A stretch of 5,261 nucleotides of DNA from assembly GCA_965370955.1 (NCBI GenBank), contig CBDUWP010000092.1, positions 1-5,261 on the forward strand, written 5' to 3'. This document shows positions 1 through 5,261 of this stretch, piece after piece (within the stretch, counting starts at the first letter, position 1; every line of letters begins with the position of its first letter). Position numbers and translations under genes: made by a program. Under the pieces are notes generated by a model. It was not told where the DNA came from and did not search any database. It saw only the letters and a program-made list of their open reading frames with translations. The DNA is from CBDUWP01 sp965370955 (lineage in GTDB: Bacteria; Planctomycetota; Phycisphaerae; Sedimentisphaerales; Anaerobacaceae).

Positions 1-16
1 CTGCATCACCATGCAG
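1..16. repeat. Short inverted repeat CTGCAT-N4-ATGCAG
   Basis: A perfect 6-bp inverted repeat with the 4-base loop CACC lies at the left edge of the window. It is followed by GGGG and not by a T-run, so it does not look like a terminator. It may continue beyond the edge. It could be one end of a small repeat element or simply chance. Confidence 0.35.
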
Positions 17-161
17 GGGTTTGTTTACATTGTGTTTTGCCCGCCAATGTCACCATCACCCACCCGTATCGGTCATCCCACTTTTTTTTCACCCGTTCCA
101 CTCGCTCCATTTTTTTACCGGTGGCTGAACATGTCGAAGTCTTTCGCCCCGCCTACCTGCC

Positions 162-199
162 GGCCGTCAAAATGGGTAAAATGGCTAAGTTTTACGGCC
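162..199. repeat. Imperfect hairpin GGCCGT...ACGGCC
   Basis: GGCCGT at 162-167 is the exact reverse complement of ACGGCC at 194-199. Allowing one unpaired C at 168, the AAAA that follows pairs with the TTTT at 190-193, giving about 10 paired bases around a loop of about 17. It lies in the GC-richer block and has no terminator-like tail on either strand. Confidence 0.4.
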
Positions 200-265
200 A
201 GAATTCCGGTTTCGCCCCATTTTCATAAGATTTAGACAATAGGCCTAAAAAAAAGGGGTAAAAAA

Positions 266-313
266 TGGAAAGAAATTGCAATTTTTGGGTAACTTTTGGA
301 AAGAAATGGAAAG
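266..313. repeat. Direct repeats of TGGAAAGAAAT
   Basis: The 11-base word TGGAAAGAAAT occurs exactly at 266-276 and 297-307, 31 bases apart. A truncated third copy, TGGAAAG, follows at 307-313 and shares one base with the second. The surrounding sequence is strongly purine-rich on the plus strand. The copies lie in non-coding DNA after the end of the TPR/GT9-like gene. Confidence 0.55.
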
Positions 314-455
314 TTTTGCCAATTTATGGTGATTTTTGACCCCCCAATTTCGCCCGTTTTGCGTATTTAATCGCAAAATCTTTGCACATTTCGACCACTT
401 GCGTAATAAACACGCAACAAAAAACGCAGTCCCAAACCCCCTAATTAGGTCTCGT

Positions 456-2066
456 TTAGCTTGTCGATTCCGCCAATTCATTGCCTAATTTTTCAGCAAT
501 TCTTTCGAATAACTCCTGCCAATCGCCATTTTCTCGTTGCATAAATAATGTCATTGTCGGATACCACGGGCTGTCCGTTCGATCTATCAGCCACCGCCAT
601 TCAGCCTTTTTCGGCAGCACCGCCCAGACCTTTTTCCCCATCGCACCAGCTAAATGCAGCACCGCAGTATCGACAGAAATCACCATATCCATATTGTCCA
701 TAATCGCTGCGGTATCGCTAAAATCTTTTATTGTTTCATCGAGATTAACAACCTCAAATTTCCCATTTAATTGTTCTATTTGCTCGACTGGTTTTCCTTT
801 CTGCAAACTATACAGAGTGACATTTTTGAGTTTTGCCAGCGGCTCAAAATATCTTAGCTTTGCCGACCGGTTATGGTCATTTTTATGCTTTGGCGACCCA
901 GCCCATGCGACAGCTATTTTGAAATTTTTATCATGGCTAATTTTCTTCTTCCATTCGTTTGCTTTTTTGCTATCTGCGTAAAGATACGGAACCTCATTCG
1001 GAATGGTTTTGATATTGGTATTAAATATTCTCGCCAGACTCATCAGTGGAATATAACAATCAAATTCGCTAAAATCCGGAGCCTGTTCCCCATGACACAA
1101 TCTAACTTCAAATTCAGTAATATCACCAACTAGCCCAGCTAAGGCCTTCTGTTCATAGTATACAACTTTTGCGGCGAGTGTTTCCAAATTCTTCAGATAC
1201 CTAACAAACTGTATACTATCTCCCAACCCCTGCTCATAATGTACTAGGAGTGTTTTTCCCTGTAAATCTGTTCCGTCCCACATCGGTATATTTTGATTTT
1301 TGATATAGCTTGTCAGCTCAAATTTTTTGAGTCTCATTTCATATCCCGGCCATCCTTTTTCAAGGTTTCCTAGAACAAGATTTGCGCATCCAATATTGTA
1401 TTTAGCCTCATCATAATTTGGATTTATTTGCAATGCTTTTTCGTATTTTTTTATAGCCTTTTCGTATTGTCCACTTGCCGAATAATTTGCTCCTGCGTTG
1501 TTATTAGCGATTGCATTATTTGGTTCGATTTCGATAGCTTTATTGCAGCATTCCAAACCTTTTTCGACCATATTTAAGATTGCCATTACGCCGCCGAGAT
1601 TGCTAAGAGCTTCGACATAATCAGGTTGGATTTCGACAGCTTTTTGATATGCGTTCATTGCTTGGGTATACTTGCTCATTAGCTGCAGATTTAATCCTAG
1701 TCCGTTATATGCTGCGGCCAGATTTGGATCGAATTCGATAGCATATTTGCAGTATTTCGCTCCTGCTTCGTACTGTTTCATTTCTTTAAAAACTGTACCG
1801 ATATTCCCGTATGCAGATGCATAGTCTCGTTTGAAGCACAGAGCTTTTTTATATTCTTCAAGAGCTGCAAGCAGGTCACCTGTTTTATGCAGTACAGCTC
1901 CAAGCGTATTGTGAAAGATTGGATTTTCTGGTTTTTTTTCGACAGCCTTTTTTGCAAATTCTATCGCCTGTTTAAGGTTTCCAGATTCAATTTTTTCCAA
2001 TGCTTTATTGTGGCATTGTTCAGCCGTCAAATTTTCGTCACATTCGATTATTTTCAATATTTTCAC
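456..2066 (-). CDS. Tetratricopeptide-repeat protein with C-terminal glycosyltransferase family 9-like domain
   Basis: The 536-residue product has two parts. Residues 14-217 are six 34-residue TPR units starting near 14, 48, 82, 116, 150 and 184; the loop proline recurs at 46, 114, 148, 182 and 216, with Arg80 replacing it in unit two. A partial seventh unit runs to about 243. Residues 270-525 resemble the GT9/heptosyltransferase fold: HYEQGLGDSIQF at 276-287, AVAWAGSPKH at 385-394, SLQKG at 420-424, DTAAIMD at 451-457, SVDTAVLHLAGAMGKKVW at 464-481 and EWRWL...DSPWYP at 489-503. Asp283 sits where the catalytic Asp of WaaC-type heptosyltransferases lies, which is inferred from motif spacing. 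No signal peptide or membrane segment is visible, so it is probably cytoplasmic. TPRs bind proteins, so it may glycosylate a bound protein or work in surface glycan synthesis; the substrate is unknown. The start is GTG at 2066, three codons after an in-frame TAA, without a clear SD. TTG at 2057 is an alternative. It lies 57 bp after the phosphorylase gene with no terminator between, so cotranscription is likely. Confidence 0.88.
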   Translation of the reverse strand: MKILKIIECDENLTAEQCHNKALEKIESGNLKQAIEFAKKAVEKKPENPIFHNTLGAVLHKTGDLLAALEEYKKALCFKRDYASAYGNIGTVFKEMKQYEAGAKYCKYAIEFDPNLAAAYNGLGLNLQLMSKYTQAMNAYQKAVEIQPDYVEALSNLGGVMAILNMVEKGLECCNKAIEIEPNNAIANNNAGANYSASGQYEKAIKKYEKALQINPNYDEAKYNIGCANLVLGNLEKGWPGYEMRLKKFELTSYIKNQNIPMWDGTDLQGKTLLVHYEQGLGDSIQFVRYLKNLETLAAKVVYYEQKALAGLVGDITEFEVRLCHGEQAPDFSEFDCYIPLMSLARIFNTNIKTIPNEVPYLYADSKKANEWKKKISHDKNFKIAVAWAGSPKHKNDHNRSAKLRYFEPLAKLKNVTLYSLQKGKPVEQIEQLNGKFEVVNLDETIKDFSDTAAIMDNMDMVISVDTAVLHLAGAMGKKVWAVLPKKAEWRWLIDRTDSPWYPTMTLFMQRENGDWQELFERIAEKLGNELAESTS

Positions 2067-2123
2067 CGATTAAAAATCATGGTTTTCACTATCGTTATCG
2101 GCGATTTTGATTCATTTACTTTA

Positions 2124-4775
2124 TTATATATGTATTGGCACATGCACTTGATTTTTATGTTGCTTATTGGTTGCAGCCATACCTTCCCATGTTATTAGTG
2201 ACATCATTTCGTATGGATTGGCGAAATTATCATTATGCGGCATCATTCTAACGGTCAGTCCTTGCCTGCCTGAATTTTCACAAATCACTTGTCCTTTGAA
2301 CCAGCATTGTCCTTCGACATCACTATCGTTATCATAGTTCATTTTCTCAAGCGATCCTTTTTCGATATTGCCCCATGAATCTACCGTCCCGTAGAATTGT
2401 TCAACAGTGACATCGTCAGGACTAATAGCCCCAAGACTAACCAAAACTCTCACATGCAATACCGCCCCAACCTTCAACTTATTCTTTCCACAATTAAGAT
2501 TTTCGCCGCAAACCGAATCATCAGAAACAACAACTTTTTTGATCTCGACAGCAGGCCAATTAGCTATTATATTTGTCTTCCAATCAGACAACTGCTTAGC
2601 AATCAACATATCATCTTTTGCAAGAGCCGACCATCTTCTAGCTGCCGGAACATAAGACTGGCTCGTGTAATCAGCAACCATACGATCCGTATTAAACATC
2701 GGCGTAAGCTTGCGAATACAATTTTTCATTCTATGTATCCAAGCCCTAGGCAAATTGTCAGCTGCTCTAGTATAAAACAGCGGCACGATTTCATTTTCAA
2801 GAATATTATATAACGCCTGCGACTCAACCATGTCCTGATACTCGGCATCATCATAACTTTCGCCAGAACCAATCGCCCACCCGATCTCACTGTCATAACC
2901 TTCGCACCACCAGCCATCGAGAATACTAACATTCATCGCTCCATTGATCGCAGCTTTCATGCCGCTTGTGCCGCTAGCTTCCATAGGACGTCTAGGCGTA
3001 TTCAGCCAAATATCAACACCTTGAACCATAAATCTTGCAACATTAATATCGTAATCTTCTAGAAAAACAATATGTCTTCTAACACCATATTGATTGGCGA
3101 AATGCACGATACGGCGAATAATCTCTTTGCCTTCCGTATCTCTCGGATGAGCCTTACCAGCAAATATAATCTGGATTGGCCTATCCTTATTGCTCAACAA
3201 TCTCATCAATCTTTCAGGATCACGAAGCAACAAATTGCCTCGTTTATATGTTGCAAATCTTCTGGCAAAACCAATTGTCAAGGCATCCGGATCAAGCACT
3301 TCGTCTGCCCAATTCAATTCAGTATGATATGTACCTCTTCGCTGCATCTGCTCTTTCAGCCTATTTCTAGAAAACGAAACCAACCTTGTTTTACACCGCT
3401 GATGCATACGCCAAATCTCTTCATCAGGTATCTGATCAATGTTGCTCCATAAAGATTTGTCGAACATTTCGCCACTAGCCCAATTCAAACCCACATATCT
3501 CTCATATAAAGTATGAATGTCATCAGGCAGCCAACTTTTCATGTGTATGCCGTTAGTAACAGAGCTGATCGGAACCTCATTAACCGGCAAATGCGGCCAT
3601 AAACCAGACCACATCCCTCTAGAAACCTCGCCATGCAAAGCACTAACACCATTTCTATAAGAGCTAAGCTTGATAGCTAAAACAGACATTTTAAATGTTT
3701 CATTTTTATCATTGGGATCAATACGGCCAAACGATAAAAAATGCTGGTCGCTAATGCCAAGATCACCAATATAATTTCTAAAATATTCATTGATAAGCTT
3801 AGGAGGAAATTCATCATTTCCAGCTGTAACCGGTGTATGAGTAGTAAATACATTGCCGGCTCTGGTCAATTCCAAAGCATGTTCAAAGCTTATGCTTTTT
3901 TTGCAGCTTGCCTGACGAATTCTTTCTATCGCCATAAACGCAGCATGTCCCTCATTCATATGACAAACTTGCGGCTCGATGTTCATCGCCTCAAGAGCCC
4001 TTAATCCGCCAATACCAATCAAGATTTCCTGACGAATTCGCATCTTATTATCACCGCCATAAAGTTGAGCAGTTATCAAACGATCTTCATAACTGTTGGC
4101 TGTAATATTTGTGTCGAGCAAGTATAGATTGATTCGGCCAACAATAATTCGCCAAATCTGAGCTGTAACCACTGAATTTGGATAATCAATTGTTATGGTT
4201 ATTGGCTTGCCGTTTTCATCGCGTACTAATTCGACTGGCATATTATAAAAATCGTTAGAAACATAAACTTCCTGCTGCCAGCCGTCAATATTTAGATATT
4301 GCCTGAAATAACCCTTTTGATACATCAATCCGACACCAATTAAGGGCAAACCTAAATCCGAAGCACTTTTCAGATGATCGCCGGCTAATATGCCGAGCCC
4401 TCCAGCATATAAAGGCAACGATTCATGAATACCGAATTCAGCACTAAAATACGCAATCGTAGTGTCTTCATGCTCTTTAGTATCTTTTGAATACCATGTT
4501 GGAGATTTAAGATAATTATCCAGCATATCACTGGCTCTTCTAAGCTCACTTAGAAAACCCTTATTCTCCGCCAAATCTTCCAGTCTTTGCTGCGACACAA
4601 TTCCCAGCATTTTAGCAGGATTGTGGCCGGATTCTGCCCACAGGACAGGATCGATACGACGAAATAATTTCAATATTTCCGGGTTCCATGACCAGAAGAG
4701 ATTTTGTGAAATTGTTTTGAGACTTTTCAATGACTCAGGCAGTGATGGTAATACAGTAAAACTTCGGACAGACAT
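2124..4775 (-). CDS. glgP: Alpha-glucan (glycogen/maltodextrin) phosphorylase, DUF3417-containing type
   Basis: The product has 883 residues. It should cleave terminal alpha-1,4 linkages of glycogen or maltodextrin with phosphate, releasing glucose-1-phosphate in the cytoplasm, with pyridoxal phosphate (PLP) as cofactor. Residues about 10-115 match the N-terminal DUF3417 module (NLFWSWNPE at 25-33). The GT35 core follows: YFSAEFGIHESLPLYAGGLG (109-128), AGDHLKSASDLGLPL (131-145), HMNEGHAAF (272-280), THTPVTAGNDEF (312-323), VTNGIHMKSW (406-415), RRFATYKR (505-512) and MEASGTSGMKAAING (598-612). Lys607 in the last motif is the expected PLP lysine. Residues about 740-883 are the beta-rich tail that, as I recall, is usual in DUF3417-type phosphorylases. 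Length and motifs are complete, so the enzyme should be active. ATG at 4775 is supported by GGAG at 4787-4784, eight bases upstream, and by an in-frame TAA shortly before it. No other glycogen genes are in view. The gene symbol reflects the family; the exact substrate (glycogen, maltodextrin or another glucan) is not decided. Confidence 0.96.
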   Translation of the reverse strand: MSVRSFTVLPSLPESLKSLKTISQNLFWSWNPEILKLFRRIDPVLWAESGHNPAKMLGIVSQQRLEDLAENKGFLSELRRASDMLDNYLKSPTWYSKDTKEHEDTTIAYFSAEFGIHESLPLYAGGLGILAGDHLKSASDLGLPLIGVGLMYQKGYFRQYLNIDGWQQEVYVSNDFYNMPVELVRDENGKPITITIDYPNSVVTAQIWRIIVGRINLYLLDTNITANSYEDRLITAQLYGGDNKMRIRQEILIGIGGLRALEAMNIEPQVCHMNEGHAAFMAIERIRQASCKKSISFEHALELTRAGNVFTTHTPVTAGNDEFPPKLINEYFRNYIGDLGISDQHFLSFGRIDPNDKNETFKMSVLAIKLSSYRNGVSALHGEVSRGMWSGLWPHLPVNEVPISSVTNGIHMKSWLPDDIHTLYERYVGLNWASGEMFDKSLWSNIDQIPDEEIWRMHQRCKTRLVSFSRNRLKEQMQRRGTYHTELNWADEVLDPDALTIGFARRFATYKRGNLLLRDPERLMRLLSNKDRPIQIIFAGKAHPRDTEGKEIIRRIVHFANQYGVRRHIVFLEDYDINVARFMVQGVDIWLNTPRRPMEASGTSGMKAAINGAMNVSILDGWWCEGYDSEIGWAIGSGESYDDAEYQDMVESQALYNILENEIVPLFYTRAADNLPRAWIHRMKNCIRKLTPMFNTDRMVADYTSQSYVPAARRWSALAKDDMLIAKQLSDWKTNIIANWPAVEIKKVVVSDDSVCGENLNCGKNKLKVGAVLHVRVLVSLGAISPDDVTVEQFYGTVDSWGNIEKGSLEKMNYDNDSDVEGQCWFKGQVICENSGRQGLTVRMMPHNDNFANPYEMMSLITWEGMAATNKQHKNQVHVPIHI

Positions 4776-4783
4776 TGTATTTT

Positions 4784-4787
4784 CTCC
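4784..4787 (-). promoter_or_regulatory. Ribosome binding site of glgP
   Basis: GGAG on the minus strand is separated from the ATG at 4775 by eight bases, a standard Shine-Dalgarno arrangement. Together with the in-frame stop a few codons upstream it fixes the start of the phosphorylase. The downstream TPR/GT9-like gene has no equally good site. Confidence 0.75.
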
Positions 4788-4942
4788 AAATCTTTTTTAA
4801 TATAAAAGCTGATAAATATATCCTATGCATACTAAAAATCGACAAAATACAAGCGATGCTTAACTGAAAAACTCTTTTGTAATTCATGTATTAACGTCTG
4901 ATAAAAATAGTGTTTAAAAAGAAAGAATTGAATTAGAATATG

Positions 4943-4976
4943 AAAAAAGGCCTGATAAACAGGCCTTTAGTTTTTT
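4943..4976 (-). terminator. Strong intrinsic terminator, possibly bidirectional
   Basis: AAAGGCCTG at 4946-4954 and CAGGCCTTT at 4960-4968 form a perfect 9-bp stem around a 5-base loop. Read on the minus strand the stem runs straight into six T (4948-4943), a textbook Rho-independent terminator. On the plus strand the stem is followed by AG and six T (4971-4976), so it could also work in that direction. It lies 168 bp upstream of the glgP start, so it should end the transcript that starts near 5175 and not the glgP message. Confidence 0.85.
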
Positions 4977-5175
4977 GCAGGTAATCGCTCCACAAATGCC
5001 GTAGAAAAGCGCTTGAGAAAACCCTTTATTTCAAAGTGGGCAGCCTCAGCCATTATCCGGAAGTCCCGTCAAGCGGGCATTTTCGATCTAATGAACCCCA
5101 GCTTCCCTAGTTAAAGGGCATCGGTTTTTTCAAATCAAACTTCTCACACAAACACAGTAGGGCAAACGCCCACAT
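4943..5175 (-). ncRNA. Putative small RNA of unknown family upstream of glgP
   Basis: The interval starts just after a good promoter (5210-5182) and ends in a strong terminator, giving a predicted transcript of about 233 nt with no convincing reading frame. Possible stems on the minus strand are GGGC-GTTT-GCCC near the 5' end (5171-5161 plus the next C), CCCT/AGGG (5118-5105), CCCG-CTTGA-CGGG (5077-5065), GGAAG/CTTCC (5106-5102 with 5063-5059) and a long-range GTGGGC/GCCCAC pair (5173-5168 with 5041-5036). Some of these exclude each other. I do not recognise the family. The length and autonomous promoter-terminator layout are compatible with a 6S-like or other regulatory RNA, but I see no sequence signature proving that. 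A cis-acting leader of glgP is a second possibility. I looked by eye for tmRNA, RNase P RNA, SRP RNA and the common riboswitch cores and found none. Confidence 0.5.
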
Positions 5176-5181
5176 ACATAA

Positions 5182-5210
5182 CTTATAACAAATTCAGCCA
5201 GCCAAGTCAA
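5182..5210 (-). promoter_or_regulatory. Sigma70-type promoter with extended -10
   Basis: On the minus strand TTGACT (5210-5205) is followed after exactly 17 bases by TATAAG (5187-5182). Each hexamer matches the consensus at five of six positions. The bases before the -10 read TGT, giving the extended -10 form TGnTATAAG. Transcription should start near 5175. This is the best promoter-like sequence I found in the window, and it drives the non-coding interval ended by the terminator at 4943. Confidence 0.72.
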
Positions 5211-5261
5211 GAAAATTCACATCTCTTTCATTACCGCAGGCGTCATCATCGCATCATTTTT

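Larger units (their letters stand above)
1..455. other. Gene-free, repeat-like intergenic region downstream of the TPR/GT9-like gene
   Basis: No open reading frame here looks like a real protein: the short ones are low in complexity, rich in F, P, K and W, and have no recognisable motif. Positions 1-240 are about 49% G+C by hand count (117 of 240), and 241-300 drop to about 32% (19 of 60). The plus strand is pyrimidine-rich over about 40-160 and purine-rich over about 241-315. Several symmetric elements are visible: a 6-bp inverted repeat at 1-16, another at 27-32/45-50, a longer imperfect hairpin at 162-199, the palindrome TAGGCCTA at 241-248, the hairpin TTGCGT/ACGCAA at 399-417 and the palindrome CCTAATTAGG at 440-449. 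The word TTTCGCCC appears at 142, 210 and 348. None of the hairpins has a T-run correctly placed to act as an intrinsic terminator for the minus-strand gene. I read this as non-coding, possibly part of a dispersed repeat, but the window cannot show that. Confidence 0.6.

Noticed and set aside
11..235. Plus-strand reading frames of 74 and 63 codons
   Set aside because: No recognisable domain, unusual composition (runs of F, P and S), no Shine-Dalgarno, and they lie in the repeat-like block. They read as chance frames.
245..481. Minus-strand 78-codon frame overlapping the end of the TPR/GT9-like gene
   Set aside because: Its second half is a low-complexity K/F/N-rich translation of the TGGAAAGAAAT repeat zone, and it overlaps the upstream gene by 26 bases. 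No family resemblance or clear ribosome site supports it.
481..981. 166-codon plus-strand frame
   Set aside because: It is fully antisense to the strongly supported GT9-like domain; its S/F/C-rich composition is typical of a shadow frame.
1887..2198. Plus-strand frame across the gap between the two genes
   Set aside because: F/Y-rich shadow of the TPR region and of the phosphorylase end, with no motif.
2087..2333. Exact 13-base repeat CACTATCGTTATC at 2087-2099 and 2321-2333
   Set aside because: One copy is intergenic, the other encodes part of the phosphorylase tail (DNDSD). A single 13-base match in a window of this size can arise by chance and has no further context.
4776..4942. Possible glgP promoter in the AT-rich spacer
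   Set aside because: Several weak boxes exist on the minus strand (for example TTGTCG and TATATT), but none has both good hexamers and 16-18 bp spacing, so no site could be chosen.
5143..5173. Plus-strand CACAGTAGGGCAAAC resembling the start of a c-di-GMP-I riboswitch
   Set aside because: The later conserved parts of that aptamer are absent on the plus strand, and the promoter and best terminator point the other way.
1..5261. CRISPR arrays, tRNA or rRNA genes, insertion sequences, defence genes
   Set aside because: No regularly spaced repeats, no cloverleaf-like sequence, no transposase or nuclease motifs were seen on either strand.

Overview
The window holds two clearly supported protein genes, both on the minus strand, and one likely small RNA unit upstream of them. 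Nothing convincing is encoded on the plus strand. In transcription order (right to left) the layout is: (1) positions 5210-4943, a sigma70-type promoter, about 230 nt of structured non-coding sequence and a strong intrinsic terminator; (2) 4942-4776, a short AT-rich spacer that ends in the ribosome binding site of the next gene; (3) 4775-2124, an alpha-glucan (glycogen) phosphorylase of the DUF3417-containing, bacterial/archaeal type; (4) a 57-bp gap with no terminator; (5) 2066-456, a protein with six and a half tetratricopeptide repeats followed by a glycosyltransferase-family-9-like (heptosyltransferase-like) domain; (6) 455-1, a gene-free stretch with inverted repeats, short direct repeats and a sharp change in base composition.

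The phosphorylase releases glucose-1-phosphate from storage glucan. The TPR/GT9-like protein is probably cotranscribed with it, judging by strand, close spacing and lack of a terminator between them. A shared pathway is possible but not shown: the GT9-like domain has the family's nucleotide-sugar-binding motifs, but its donor and acceptor cannot be read from sequence.

The organism is a bacterium with AT-rich genes and both Shine-Dalgarno-led and apparently SD-poor starts. A TPR array fused to a GT9-like domain, a DUF3417-type phosphorylase and long, odd, repeat-like intergenic DNA would fit a low-GC planctomycete of the Phycisphaerae type, but this is a tentative impression and other phyla carry the same families.

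I did not find a defence system, CRISPR array, tRNA, rRNA or insertion sequence. The most interesting item is the unidentified small RNA unit upstream of the phosphorylase gene; the second is the repeat-like region at the left edge.
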